A stretch of DNA of 64,000 nucleotides from Desmodus rotundus (GCF_022682495.2 NC_071397.1:16688739-16752738), one strand, 5' to 3'; shown: positions 26,450 to 38,840, counted from the stretch's first letter. Notes: generated by a model from the letters alone, not told the origin. Translations and numbers: made by a program.

Positions 26450-27209
26450 AAACTAATCAATCATTGAGTTGATCAGTTGTTAACTTAATCCAGCTGTAAT
26501 CAGCAACCTGGTGTAAGCAACATAGGGTGGGGAAGACTTATTCCAGCAGGTGGGGGTACTGCTTCCCCTCAGCCTGATGCTCTTTGGAGAAGAGTGCTCT
26601 GCCTGAGTAAGATGGCTTTTGCAGTATGGGGGATGACTCAGCCCAGGGATCCTGGCAGCTGTTCATTCAGTTTCCTCCCCAGATCCACCAACCCCAGACT
26701 CTCCTCAAGTGTCTCTAGTCCACTTTGACCTCCCTTTGCCAGCACCCATGGTAAGTGGCTGCAAACAAAATGCTGTGCTTTGGCTCTTTAAGAGGCTTTC
26801 TGGATCTCCAGCCATCTCTTCCGGGAGACAGAACCCCTACTGCTTTTCACAGATGGATGTTATCTGGGTTCCTTTCTGTCTCTGGTGCTGTAGGCTGAGG
26901 AGCCCTGCTTGGGGTTTAGACCCCACACTTCTCATGGGGAACCCCTAACCACTAAAATATTCATCTGGGACTTCAGCTGCCACTTTTGGGATCCCCACCA
27001 GCCCTTTTGCATCTCCTCCACACTCCCTACCAGTCATATTGTAATGAAGTGGTTTCTTCTGTCTGTCTGTGGTTATAAGGATTCTCTCTAGCTAGTGTTC
27101 AGTTCATTATTCTGGATGATTTCTCTACAATTTAGTTGTAATTCCAGATTGGTCCTGGGAGAAGGTTAGTGTAATTTCCACTTACCCCTCTACCATCTTG
27201 GATCCTTGA
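26450..27209 (-). promoter_or_regulatory. LINE-1 5' untranslated/promoter region
   Basis: This part precedes ORF1 on the minus strand and starts near a ccaagatgg motif (27193-27201), which in L1 elements binds YY1 and positions initiation. It would drive transcription in the same direction as PKHD1 if any activity remained. Whether it does cannot be told from sequence. Confidence 0.6.
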
Positions 27210-27219
27210 ATCTATTTAA

Positions 27220-27465
27220 TAGGAAGTCCTTTAAGTAAAATTTCCAACTGTATCAGACCAATTGTCTGAATCCCAAATTCTGAAAGGAAAAGACCAGAGG
27301 GGCTGCTGTTTTCATAAAAATGGGGGGTAAAAATCTGTGGCTTCTTCCATTCCAGGCTTTCTTTGTTTTGTTTTATAATCTTACAGTGGTAGTATGAGGC
27401 TATTCCTTCTGTAAAACCTCAAAGAATTAAGGCCAACTTGATATTGCCTTTTTTAAAGAACACTT
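27220..27465. other. Unassigned intron sequence
   Basis: Short unique stretch between two L1 insertions. No feature seen. Confidence 0.4.
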
Positions 27466-27937
27466 TAGTGTTTAAAAATATTGATGTATAATTGACATAC
27501 AAAAAGCTGTACATGTTTAATGCATACAACTTAATCAGTTTGGAGATAAGTATACACCCATGAAACCATCACCACAATTTATGCTTGTAACCTATTCACC
27601 ATCCTCTCCAAAAGTTTCATCTGCCTTTTTTTTAATTTTTATTGTTATTCAATTACAGTTGTCTGCATTTTCTCCCCATCCCTCAACCCCACCCCATCCA
27701 AACCCATCTGCCTTTTTAATTAATTTATTTCCATTACTATTACTATTTCATGATAAGAACATTTAATGTAAGATCTACTACTTTAACAAAATTTTAAGTA
27801 TGTAACAGAATTGTTTACTAGAGGCACTAAACAGTAGATCTCTAGGATTTATTCATCTCACATAACTGAACTTTGTACATTTTCACACTTTCTTCCCAGT
27901 TCCCCCTCCTCCTAGCCCCTGGAAACCACTCAAGTTA
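27466..27937 (-). repeat. LINE-1 3' untranslated region, inverted relative to its neighbour
   Basis: Reverse-order L1M 3' landmarks: 'attgatgtataattgacata', 'caatttatgcttgtaaccta', 'gtagatctctaggatttatt', 'cctagcccctggaaaccact'. Split at 27618-27717 by a short L1 tail insertion. Confidence 0.7.
27631..27704 (-). mobile_element. Very short LINE-1 3' tail with 13-bp target-site duplication
   Basis: About 74 bp. On the minus strand it ends ...acaactgtaattgaataacaa-like and an A-rich tail. The 13-mer catctgccttttt occurs at 27618-27630 and 27705-27717, so the piece inserted into the older L1 3' region. Similar tails lie at 29651 and 51299. Confidence 0.8.
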
Positions 27938-28255
27938 AAATGGGCAAAAAAAATGAATAGACATTTCTCCAAAGAAGACATAAAAATGGACAACAGATAT
28001 ATGAAAAGATGTCCATCATCACCAATCATGAGGAAAATGCAAATCGATACCACAATATGAAATCACCTCACACCTGTTAATATGACTCTTATATTTTTAA
28101 AAAATGGGGGTTCTCAAAGGATGTAGAAAAAAGGGAAGCCTGGTACACTGCTGGTAGGAATATAAATTGCTGTAGCCACTATGAAAAACAGTATGGAAAT
28201 TTCAAAACATTAAAACTAGAACTACCATATGATCCAGTAATCCCAATTTGATTTT
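27938..28255 (+). repeat. LINE-1 ORF2 segment in opposite orientation (5' inversion)
   Basis: Sense-order ORF2 C-terminal landmarks: 'gaatagacatttctccaaag', 'acagatatatgaaaagatgt', 'aatgcaaatcgataccacaa', 'gtacactgctggtaggaata', 'ctagaactaccatatgatcc'. It abuts the 3' part at 27937 in the opposite direction, the arrangement produced by twin priming. Confidence 0.7.
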
Positions 28256-29479
28256 CTTTATTTTTCTTTAATGTTATTGGTTATTTTTATCAATCTTTTG
28301 ATCATTTCTTCTAAAAAAGAAAAAAACAAAAAACATTATTAAATTCCTTAAAAATAAATGCTTATATTCTATTTACTTTTAAAAATTACACATAGTGTTT
28401 CATAAATGCATAGTTGATGCTTGAAAGTTTAGAATACCTGACTAGCAAATATTTAATAAATATCCTTTCTTCTAAATATCAATGTGTTGCATCAAAATTT
28501 ATAATTTTGGAGCAAGCTAGTCTATATTTTATGCTTCTAAATTCATAAAGTGCTTATAATGTACATAAATACAAAAATTATCAATACTTCTGTATTCACT
28601 TTGGTTATATATTTTTTTAATTTTCCAAAGCCTTTCAGAGTTTAAAATTCCAATAAATTATATTTACTTAATGCAAAAAGTTCATGCTTGAGGTGTCCTA
28701 AATTAGTTTCTTTCCCCTTGAGTTCAAATATTGTACCATGGACAATGAAGTTTCCTGAAACTTTTATTCCCAATTATAAGTTTTTCAACAATAATATCCA
28801 GATTTTACAACACCTACTACAAGTCCCAATACCCTAAAATATCTCCATACTGCCTGGAAGAGAGACAGAAATCCCCATCTTCCTAGTCCAAGGTGCCCAG
28901 AAGTCCCCTAGAGAAGTGTAATACATAAATAAAAGCATTATCACTGACCAGTAAACGTATTCATTCATCTGTTCATTCATTTAGAAAATACTGTCAAGTT
29001 CCTGGCAAATAATGATATGTGCCAAAAAAACAAATATAAATAAAACAAGACATGTAAATATTTTTAAGATTTATCAGGTGAGTTTTTGGCAGAAGGAAGA
29101 AGTAGATCTGAATCCTTTTTAGCATTTGCTTCTAATACCCACCAGTATAACCATGGCAAATCAAAGGCAACATTTTAAAGTAAAGAAGACTGTATCTGCT
29201 TCTCCCTTCCTTCAAGTGCCCATCCATCCCTGAGAACACAGTTCCCTCATTTGCTCCTAATTCCCTAATGGCCAGAAACCCACCGATGCCACCAAATACA
29301 TATACTCCACATATATCCAGGACCTAAGTAGTGTTATGGTTCCAGTTGCTTCTCAGCTGTGTCCCCATTCTCTCTGGGCTCCATTCACTGATACCTGACA
29401 AATAAAGAATGAGTGTAGGGCAAACACAGTGGCCAATTAATCTATTATTATTTGCCAGAGAAGCAGTTTGGTGGAACAG
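28256..29479. other. Unassigned intron sequence
   Basis: AT-rich, no gene seen. Bases 28960-29050 (attcattcatctgttcattc) may be an L2 3' fragment. Confidence 0.4.
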
Positions 29480-29750
29480 AATGCTCACCAGATTAAAATT
29501 CAGACACATCTAAGTCTGAATCCCAAATAAGACATTCTTTGGGAAAATTGCTTAGCTTCTCTTATTATCATGGAGGTGATAGTAAGAATTAGGTAAAATA
29601 CCACATATAAAGTATTGCAGTGGCTGGCACATAGGAAGCATAAAAGTGTTCTGGGGTGGGGTGGAGGGATGGGGAGAAAAGGCATACAACTATAATTGAA
29701 TAACAATAAAAAAATTTTTTAAAGTGTTAACTATTTCCCGTTTAGTATAG
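29480..29750 (+). repeat. MIR SINE split by a short L1 tail
   Basis: Sense MIR order: 'agtctgaatcccaaataaga', 'aaattgcttagcttctctta', 'gtattgcagtggctggcaca'. Interrupted at 29651. Confidence 0.65.
29651..29720 (+). mobile_element. 70-bp LINE-1 3' tail with target-site duplication
   Basis: G-rich then 'caactataattgaataacaa' and an A/T tail. Flanked by aaagtgtt at 29643-29650 and 29721-29728. It is inserted inside the MIR. Confidence 0.8.
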
Positions 29751-29784
29751 TCAATACATACGTGTATTTTTGAGCGTTCAACTC

Positions 29785-30900
29785 TACACCTGTCTCACTG
29801 CTGTCAGATGAGCTAAAGAAACACAGTCCTTGCTCTCATGAAACATAAAATTTTGCGGAGACGATAAACATTTAAACACAATCACACAAATAACTATATG
29901 GGCAAAACTGTGCTAAGTGGTAAGAAGGAAAATGCCTAATGTGATGGAGATAGAGTGTTCTCTAGAGAAGGAAGTAGTATATATGAAAAGTAAAAGGTAG
30001 CCCTGGCTGGTGTGGCTCAGTGGATTGAGTGCCAGCCTGTGAACCAAAGGGTCACTTGTTTGATTTCCAGTCAGGACACATGCCTGGGTTGCAGGCCAGG
30101 TGCCTCAGTAGGGGGCATGCTAGAGGCAACCATACACTGATGTTTATCTCCCTCTCTTTCCCCTTTCCCTCCCCTCTGTCTAAAAATACATAAAGAAAAT
30201 CTTTAAAGAGTAATAAAAGTAAAATGTAGAAAAGAACTCCATACATCAAAAGACTGAAAAGCAGAAAGTGCGGCAAGGGTGCCAGGGCTGCAGAATTTGG
30301 AGGAGGGCGGTAAAAGGTGGACTTGGAAAGGTAGGCAACGGTGCAGATCAGGGAGCACATTGGAGGCTATGCAGCAGACTGGAATTTTATTCTTCTAAGA
30401 ATGGCATAAAGCCAGTGAAGGATTTTAAGCAGGAAAATCACATAACCAGTTCATATTTTTAAAAGATCCCTGGCTGTAGTAGAGAAACATGGTGTATATG
30501 AGGGCAAGAGTATCAGGAGAAAAGTGAGAGGCATTCTAGCGGTTCACCCAAGAGGTTAAAATGCAATAAATAAGGTGGTAAGAGGAGAGAGAAAGAAAAA
30601 GCAGATTTGAGAAATTGTTGGAAACAGAATATACAAGATTGATTGAAGTGTCAAGAACATCACTGAACAGTTGGTAACCGGACCTGGCACCATATCCTGG
30701 ACTGGGGAAAGCTGGAGGAAGGCTGAGTCAGTAGCTGCAAATGGCAGGCCTATGGGGGAGAGAGAGAATAGGAATAGGGGATTCTCACTGGGGTGTTTTA
30801 GTTCGAGATACCTGTAAGTCATACCAGTAGAGATTTCAAGTTGACTGTTGGACATATGGGTCTAGTACTTGGAAAAAGAGAAAAAACTATTTCTGGCTTC
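29785..30900 (-). repeat. LINE-2, split by a Ves SINE
   Basis: Reverse-order L2 ORF2 C-terminus and 3' region: 'cagtccttgctctcatgaaa', 'ctggaattttattcttctaa', 'gccagtgaaggattttaagc', 'aaaagatccctggctgtagt', 'gatttcaagttgactgttgg'. The Ves SINE occupies 30001-30214. No open frame. Confidence 0.75.
30001..30214 (+). mobile_element. Ves SINE with 15-bp target-site duplication
   Basis: Head ccctggctggtgtggctcag (tRNA-like A box), B-box-like gtttgatttccagtcag, pyrimidine-rich stretch, A-rich tail. The 15-mers aaaagtaaaaggtag (29986-30000) and aaaagtaaaatgtag (30215-30229) differ at one base, so this is a fairly young insertion. The family is transcribed by RNA polymerase III and moved by L1. Confidence 0.93.
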
Positions 30901-31799
30901 AGAAATACTGTCTACAGGTTGACAACTATCAAATTTACGTTCTCAGAAATCACCAAGGAAGCAAAGATAAAATGAGTTCTTCTCATTCTGTCTTTGACAC
31001 TGATTCTTCAGTACCTAGAAGTCAATGAGGGCTCAAGAGAATTTTAACAATCACATAGACACACAAAAAGATGTGTGTACACAGCAGACAGGGAGAGAAG
31101 AGACAACTGAGGTACCTGAAATACGAGACCAGCACAGGATGCAGAGAACAACAGGTGAGACTGAGCTTTGAGAGAATAACATTCTCTCTCTTACAACAAA
31201 AGAGAAGATGAGGCATGTGTGATCTACATGTACTCATCTCCTTTCAAGAAGAACCCAAGGATTGGTACAAATACCCTGCCAAGATTGCTCCTCTAAATAT
31301 ATAATATAAATATTAGCCTCTACTTGCCAATAGCCAATTAGAAATGATCTCTATTACAAAACTGTATGTGAAAAAACGTATATATCTGGGCATTTGGTTT
31401 AGTGTCTCTGTAAGAAACTGAATCTACCTTAACACATCCAACTGGGATTATTTTAAAAGTAATTGAAGAGAACTAATACATATGGAGGAGTAGCTGCTGT
31501 ACAAACACACAAAGTAACTAATGTTATTAATTTGCGAGTATCTATATATCCATATATCAACTCAAACATGTATTTTACATACAGTGTCTGAAAACAAATG
31601 GATTTCAGTTCTGTGTGCTAGAAAACAATAGACTAAATCATCAAAGTTCTTCAGCTGAATTCCTAGAAGGTAGATGTCAGCAAACCAAAAGTAAATCCAG
31701 AAAAAAGGAAGAATTGGGAATCAAAAAAGTGGTATGCAAAGAATTGAGTAAAATTTACAGATAAGTCTAAACAACTGTTAATGGATAATGTTTAAAACA
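30901..31799. other. Unassigned intron sequence
   Basis: No gene or clear repeat. Confidence 0.4.
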
Positions 31800-31950
31800 T
31801 GTAACAATCTCAACTAAATCCCCATCTATAAATTGTGGGTAATAATTGTACATATCTAATAGGGTTATTATGAGGATAAGAATGTTAATGTATAAAGTAC
31901 ATATGCAGCAAACAGCAAGTGCTCAATAAGTGTTAACTTTTATAATTTCT
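31800..31950 (+). repeat. MIR SINE, 3' half
   Basis: 'tccccatctataaattgtgg', 'agggttattatgaggataag', 'gcaagtgctcaataagtgtt'. Confidence 0.75.
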
Positions 31951-31979
31951 TTAATTTGTGCTGATCTGGCAGACAAAAA

Positions 31980-33400
31980 TGAATATTTAATTTTTTAAAC
32001 TTAACATTTTCCTGATAAATAGTAAGATTAAGAATTTTTTCACATTTATTGGCCATTGTATTACTTTTTCTATAAATTTCATCTTTGGTCATTTGTGTTT
32101 TCCTTCATTCAGAAAAAATGTGAGATTTCTTTGTATATTTTAGATTACAATATGTATTTTCATATACTGAATATCATAAATATTTTGTTCCCATGGCTCG
32201 AGTTTTGTCCTTGCCTAATATTTCTTTGATTGCGGGGCAGTTCATTTTTATGTATCCAAATTTTTCCACCTGTTCTTTTATGACTTCTAGGTTATCAGGA
32301 AGGCATTTCATAGGGTATAACAAGAATATAAAAAGTAGTCTGCCACATTTCCCTTTAATTCTTTGATATTTAATACACTGCTTTTTAGTTTATTTGGCAT
32401 GGTATGACCTGATAATGCAACAAAAATATTTTTTAACATATGGATAGATAGCTTTTCCAACATCATTTAGTTTTTCCCGTGGATTTAAAATGCCACAATA
32501 ACCAACACGTAAATTCTCACACAGCCATGGGTCAGTTTCTGTATCCTGTTTTGTTTTATTCACGTCTAGCTCTCTATTTGTCTATTCCTAGGAAACACCC
32601 CTCCGGTTGGATTGCTGAGCATCTATAGTAAGCCTCCCTAAATTAGCTTCCTCTTAAAAAAGTTCTTGTCTGGTTGTTATCTATTTGCTTTTTTCTAAAA
32701 AAAACATTAGAATCATCTTTTCATGTTCTACTTTTTATATCTAACTACCATATTACCTTGAATTACTTTAATTTGTAGATTCACGTAGGGAAGAATCTTT
32801 GTGATACTGTGTCTTCCAGTATTGGTGAGTGTTATTGTTAGTACATAGGAACACTATTGCTCTTTGTATGTATCCCTCCTCTGGCCCCATGGACTCTGGA
32901 GCCTTGGGCAGTCTGGGTAGTCAAGAATCACACACTCAGGTAGAGAAACAGTTGTGTGGGTAGAGACTGGCACTGTGAAAAGGGGGAGAGGGAGAGTTAA
33001 ACCTTTTTGGCTATTCTGTGGTTTTTCATATAGTGAACATTGTGCCTCATTATTAAAAAAGAGAATCACAGTGAAATCTTAGGGAGAGAAGAGACATAAT
33101 TCTAATTTTGCCTCAGTGAATTATGTTAATAATTTTTTCCTGAAATAGAACCATCCTTGCATTCCTAGAATTAAACTCTATTCGTCATTTATAATTGTTC
33201 TAAAGCACGGGTACATTTGGTTTGCTAATACTTCTCATCAATGTTGATTAGGTTACCCTCTAATTTTCTTTCTTGGTGCTATTTTTGTCTAATTTTAGAA
33301 TCTATTTCATAGCCTTGAGATTAAATTGGGATGCTTTCTATCTTTTTCTGGGCTCCATGAGAGTTTATAATATGATGATGATGTGTTCCTTGAAGGTATG
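31980..33400 (-). repeat. Old LINE-1 or HAL1-type remnant
   Basis: Reverse-order L1 ORF2 text in heavily diverged form: 'tttccaacatcatttagttt' near 32455, 'accatccttgcattcctaga' near 33150, 'tttggtttgctaatacttct' and 'catagccttgagattaaatt' beyond. No frame survives. L1M and HAL1 cannot be told apart by eye. Confidence 0.6.
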
Positions 33401-33529
33401 TTTTGCATTTTTAAAAAGTGTTCTAAGTGAGTTCAGATGCAGGTATGCTTGGACTCCACTTTGGGAATCAACTGGCCTGGAGAAACTCTCCCACTTACAC
33501 TATAAAGTATAAGTATTTTTTGCTGTTGT

Positions 33530-34125
33530 ATAGTTTGTAAAAGTGAAAATTTGGAGGAAAAAGACTTAAGTGTTCATCAGTAAATAGTAGTTCAATGAGT
33601 CATGCTATGTTCCTATTCTAAAATGCTATGCAGAAGGATATGATAGTATCTCCAAGATACACTGCTAAATTTATTTAAAGTCACATATAAATACTTAGAA
33701 CATATTTTCATGTTGATTGAGGGACACCTTAGCATGGTATAGAAGAGCTCTGGAGTCAGACTAATGGTCTAAATTTTGTCCCCCTACCAATGAGCATCAC
33801 AGTCTCCAAGGCTCAGCTTTCTCAGCTGATAAAGAAACATAGTAATAGTGCCTCATAAGATGGTTATGGGGGTTACAAAGTGAATCCATCTAACATGTTT
33901 ATGATGGAGCCTTACGTGAAGTGCTCAATTAATATTTTAAAAGCAACACATCAATAAGTAAATATACACATTGAAAACAACAATGTAATTCCAACTGAGA
34001 ATAGCAGTTACCAAAGAAAGGGCAAGAAGGAAGGGTTAAAGAATTCTTGATATTTTGCTTCGTATATTTTTATATTATCTTGGACAAGAAAGACTTCAGA
34101 TACTATTTAAACTTTTAAAAACAGA
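33530..34125 (+). repeat. Old LINE-1 remnant split by a MIR
   Basis: 'taagtgttcatcagtaaata', 'aatgctatgcagaaggatat', 'atctccaagatacactgcta', later 'gaatagcagttaccaaagaa'. This is the L1M ORF2-end to 3' order. Bases 33735-33940 are a MIR in sense orientation (agctctggagtcagactaat, gtgctcaattaatatttta). Confidence 0.55.
33735..33940 (+). repeat. MIR SINE nested in old L1
   Basis: 'gagctctggagtcagactaa', 'aaggctcagctttctcagct', 'gaagtgctcaattaatattt'. Confidence 0.65.
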
Positions 34126-34130
34126 ATAAA

Positions 34131-34370
34131 GCCCTGACTGGTGTGGCTCAGTTGGTTGGGTGTTGTTCCACAAAGCAAAAAGTCACCAGTTTGATTCCTG
34201 ATCAGAGCACATGCCTGGGTTGTGGGTTCAGTCCCCAACTGGGGAGCATATGAGAAGCGACCAATAAAGTTTTCTCTCTCACATCAATGTCTCTCTCTCT
34301 CTCTCTCCCCCGCTCCTGTCCCCTCTCTCTAAAAATAAATAAAATCTAAAAAATAAAAATAAAAATGGAA
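34131..34370 (+). mobile_element. Ves SINE
   Basis: Head gccctgactggtgtggctca, B-box region gtttgattcctgatcagagc, then agcatatgagaagcgaccaa, a long CT stretch (ctctctctctctc) and an A/AAAAT tail. Target-site duplication unclear in the A-rich context. Confidence 0.92.
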
Positions 34371-36689
34371 CAAAGTTCCAGAAATCTGGTATTAATTTTA
34401 AGGATACACAAGAGTAGATCAAACTGGATGTATAAGGCAAGCAAGGAAAGAACTGACCCTCCTTCATTCACGTACAAAGCAACAGGAAGGAAAGCATGGA
34501 CGGCAGGAATGAGACAGATCTGTACTCAAATTCTGACTCACTCCTAACGGGCCTTGTGATCTAGGGAGTGTTATTCTAAGCCAGCGTTTTTCAAAATCAT
34601 GGTCAACGGACACCCACTTCAGTACTAACTGCAGAGTGGTTTCAATGATCGCTAGTGTGTTAAAATCACCTCAGTCGATTATGGATGCATTCAAGTTCAA
34701 GAGCTTTTACTCTTAATCTTGGTGCTCTTGTGTGTAAAATACAGTGCCGATGTCCAGCTTTGCCAATGTCTTCAGTGAGACAAAATAAAAATTAACACAA
34801 TGCCTGGCATATTTTTAAAAACTGAATTTATATTATCTTATTATACTAATGGGCATATTATGGCTAGTAATACTACTATTAATACCATGTTGTAAATACT
34901 GTTACTATTATTTAAAATGAGGAGTCTAACTATGCTTAATGTGTCACATCTTTCTATGCCTTATATTTACATAATTTATGCCCCTCTGGGCTCAAAAAAT
35001 AAAATTTGAATACCTCTGCTACTTTCTAGATTACTTCTTGCTGATATTATTTTATAGCCTTCTGATTTTAACCCACCCTCACTGACCGATAGTATTCAAA
35101 TAGTCTGGGATCTTGAAAAAGAAAAGTTCAGTACTTGGTACCGAAATTCTGGCATTGTCCTTATTAATGGAATGTGATTTGGGTTTGCCTGTGATGGGCC
35201 ATGGTAGAATTAGGATGGGAAAAGAAAAGATACTAAAATAGTGGAGTTTATAAAAATCATGGTTAAGTTTTCCTCTCTGAGTGAAGCTTAAAACTGAGAA
35301 TGGTGTGGCAAAAACTATGCTGTCAATAACATCTTCTATTTTTCTGACTACCCACCAGTCTCTTTGTCATCTGAAAATCCTTGGATGGAGCTATGCCCCT
35401 TTGGTCCTAGTGCTCCTTTTCCTGTAAAGGAAGCGGTGGCATGGGGTGGGGTGGGGTGGAGTGGAAGGTCAGGGGTCAGATGGGATGGGGGTCCACATTT
35501 CTTACACTGCTTTTAAGAAGAAACTCAACCATACTTAATGTGTAAAAGTTGTGAGTTTCATACAAACTGCTGTTTCTCTAGAAAAATGCTTCTCTAAAAA
35601 GTCCTTTTTAGCAGCTTAAATCCTTTAACTCTTTCCTTTCCACTTGAAGGACAGGGTCAGCTGGCTCTGCCCAAAACCACCTCTCAAGTGATACTTCACA
35701 TGAATAAGATAATTTAAGAAGTGTTAGAAGCCTTTTAAATTCATTCAAACTAAGATATTGCATGCACACCAGGTGACACTGTAGGAGCCTAAAAGACTTA
35801 CTATTTCTCTCCTATTACCACCTCTCCTATTTCCTCAGCTGCAAATCATTTCCTCACCAGTGCTATGAGTTAGGCCTTAGCTCTTCTATAAACAGCAAAA
35901 CCTGGGCCCCTTTGCAGTAGCCAACATCATAGCTCTAAGGAGGCTCCAATATTTTCTCGTTTATGCTCTTCCATTTATACTTTCACCAAACAAACAAACA
36001 AATAAAAACAGGTGCATCCACACTATGCAAATGAGAAAAGGTAACCTCTGAAGCTATTTCACAGCAAACAGAAGATCCTCAAGCTGCTCTCTAGCTAAAA
36101 CCACAGGAGGTGTGTCAATGGCCTAGATGCTGAGCCATGGGAGGCCTGCAGGCTGGGAAGGCAGCGAACCCCCGGAGAGCTCTAAACTCCTGATTGGCAA
36201 GCCACACCAGGCCCAGCAGTTCCTCAGGTGCTGATCCACAGGAGGCCCATCAACTGCTCAGGTGGAAGGTGGAGGGAGGAGGGAGGAGGCAAGCTGTGTG
36301 GAGGAGTAGCTTGAATGAAAGGCCACCAGCTCACCAGGGGAGGAGGGAAATGAGAGGCACCTACTGGGAATACTCAAGTTCAGAGAACTCCATTAAGGAA
36401 AAGAATGAGCCCGATCGCTCTTGCATAGAGTACCTTCTTACCTGTGGGAAGCACAAGTCACAAAGAATAAGTTTCTGGCCCAGGGGTTTTAAATAAATGC
36501 TGGTGTTGAATGATTCCCAGACCACCAGAACTCCCCCCAAAACCAGCACCTACTCGTCAGTTGCTAGGGTTCTTAGGGAACTACCATCCTCCACACCTCC
36601 CTTGTTTGCCAATATTCTCAGCGTGACAGTGATACCTGTCCCTTCAGTTTCCAAAACGCACAGGTTTACTTTGGCAGGGAATGATTGGG
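34371..36689. other. Unassigned intron sequence with a G-rich pentamer repeat
   Basis: Weak MIR-like traces at 34500-34800 (atctgtactcaaattctgac, taacacaatgcctggcata). A (GGGGT)n-like run at 35442-35464 could form a G-quadruplex on the plus strand. ORFs at 36194-36823 have no recognisable product. Confidence 0.4.
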
Positions 36690-37265
36690 CAGTGCCTGCA
36701 TCTCATTCTTTCACTTACTCCCCGGAGCATTCACTGGGTATCTGGAACATGCCAAATACTGTACTTTCCCCTGGAGATATAAATTGTCAAATAAGGTATA
36801 CCCCTGTCCTCAAGGTGGTATAAAAGTAAATAATGACAGAATAAGGGTATACAATAGAAATATGGCCAAGGTGTTGCAGGAACACCGAGGAAGGGAAATT
36901 ACACCAAATGGTATTCGCTGACACTTCCTAGGAAAGGCGACACTAAATTGGGTGTTAAAAGGACAAAAAGGAGTAACTAGAAGACAGTGTTAGGTTGGAA
37001 AAGGGTAGAGGGACCAGGTAAGAGAGTCGGGGAAAGTTACAGCTGGGCAGAGAGAACAGAAACTATAAATGGGAAGGAGCGATGGTTGATTCCTCTCAAG
37101 AGCAGCGAGTAGATGAGTGTGACTGAGGAATGAGACCCACAGGGAAGTGGTGGACAATGAGGCTCGGTCACAAAGGACTCTGCATGCCAAACGAATGAGT
37201 TTGAGATTTACCCTGAACACATTGGGAAGCCCCTGAAATCCTGTACAGCATCGATGCACAAGACC
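36690..37265 (-). repeat. LINE-2 remnant
   Basis: Reverse L2 order: 'catgccaaatactgtacttt', 'cctgtcctcaaggtggtata', 'cacaaaggactctgcatgcc', 'ccctgaacacattgggaagc'. Confidence 0.6.
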
Positions 37266-38729
37266 AAGGCCTTAGGGAAATTAAAACTTGCTGCTTTTGA
37301 ATGGAAGGTGTTACAGGTGTCCATAAAGGTTAACCTATTTTTTAAATAAAATAGGTTCCTGAAGTCAATTTTCTAATTTTATATTTTGTCACTTAATTTA
37401 AACAACTTATGGAAGCCATATACATATAGAATGATGTGCACCATATACAGCATGTATTTCACTAGCAAATGCTTTTGTAAGAGACTCTTATTATAGCTAA
37501 TAAGCACTAATATGGTATTACAATTCAAATAAATGCCAAACATTCCTTCTCTAGATGAGTATAATTTTGAACATATATTCTCAATATTATACACTTACAA
37601 ATTTGTTGATAAATGGCATATATGCACCACAATACTAATGTAATAAATCTATCTGCATAATAAAACATAGACAAAGAAAAAAAACTTTCAAAGCATAAGT
37701 TAAGAATAAATAAAAATAAAGGTTCCAGTATTTTCTATATGCTCCTCAATGGATTATCTGTCATACCCTACTTTGGAAGCCACTGGATTAGACAGCTAAC
37801 AAATACCTGGACCAACCTCCCCTACACTCTTAAATACATGCATGTAGAGAAACATCCGTATGTCATTCATTAAGGCAAATCAACTAAATGAAAAAATAAA
37901 AACCAGCAATAAAGAGAGTAATCAATGATTGTGATGACGTCACATGCTCAAGTCCACGTCACCGCTATGCAGCTGATAAGAGAATGGGGCAATAGATTAG
38001 GACTCAGTGACAACTGACACCCTTCCCTGAGCTCCCTGGGTCATTCTGAGGGTTAAGGATAATACAAACTATGAAGCAAGCTCTTGATCCCCTTTATAAT
38101 ACAGGAAAAGCAAGCTGGGTGAAGTCAGAGTAGGACAGGCAGGATATTTCACCTGGGGAGTGAGGGGGAGCCGTGGGACTTCCATGACAGCCTCTGTTCT
38201 CTCATATTACCAGAACTTGGGGCTCTCGGAAACAGAATTGTATTTCTAGGAGCTAATTTTCCAGGGGTCCCTCGGGACGATTTAGGACTCAGCAATCCGG
38301 GGACTGCTCTACATCAGAGGTATGTGTCTGTATTTAAGCATTGTTAAGCTTAAATCCTCTTTATAAGATTGTGCCATCATGGGATCCTGCCCACTTCCCT
38401 TCTCCATGGGTTTTAGTAAAAACTGCCACTGTGGTGAGGACTGGAATTACAAATACCTGAACCTGTGGGAGGAAACCCTGCTCCAGACGCACATTCCCCC
38501 AGACCTCTCAAGAAGGAAGTGCTTCCACACTTGACCTCTGGCTGAGGGGAGAGGGAAAGGGCCTGGTGTGTGGATGTGAATGCTCTGGTCCAGAATGATT
38601 GCCATATCCCCAGGGCGACCACCCCAAGGCATCTGGCCTCACTGCCAACAACAATAATTTCTGCTGATCTATCACAGGTCCAGCAATTTCGCCATCTGTA
38701 GGAATGCAAGAGAGGAGCTGGGATTTAAT
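37266..38729. other. Unassigned intron sequence
   Basis: No gene seen. Two overlapping antisense ORFs at 38413-38792 lack homology I recognise. Confidence 0.4.
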
Positions 38730-38840
38730 TAGCTTTCCATTCAATGTACCATTCATAAATTCATTCATTTGCTCACTAACCCACTCACTCATTTAACAAA
38801 TATGCAAAGAGCATTTACTCTGCTCTGAAGCGACACTGAA
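38730..38840 (-). repeat. Probable L2-type 3' fragment
   Basis: 'tcattcatttgctcactaac', 'atttaacaaatatgcaaaga', 'cattgggagcatcaa'-like text resembles the widespread 'attcaacaaatatttattgag' L2 end. Short and uncertain. Confidence 0.35.

Larger units (their letters stand above)
21469..27209 (-). mobile_element. Near full-length degenerate LINE-1, same orientation as the gene
   Basis: About 5.7 kb. On the minus strand the order is a 5' untranslated region beginning with a ccaagatgg YY1-type motif (27193-27201), ORF1 (C-terminal RNA-binding part at 25564-25911), ORF2 endonuclease (start near 25511), reverse transcriptase (around 23240-23800), ORF2 C-terminus (21681-22124), and a 3' end with an A-rich tail. 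Direct repeats atctattta flank it. All frames are broken by stops and shifts, so it is immobile. Being in the gene's sense direction, its A-rich strand is transcribed within the PKHD1 pre-mRNA. Confidence 0.9.

Noticed and set aside
30001..30214. A tRNA gene, because of A- and B-box-like sequences
   Set aside because: It is the tRNA-derived head of a Ves SINE. The cloverleaf is not maintained and the unit has an A-rich tail and target-site duplications. The same applies at 1961, 34131 and 42998.
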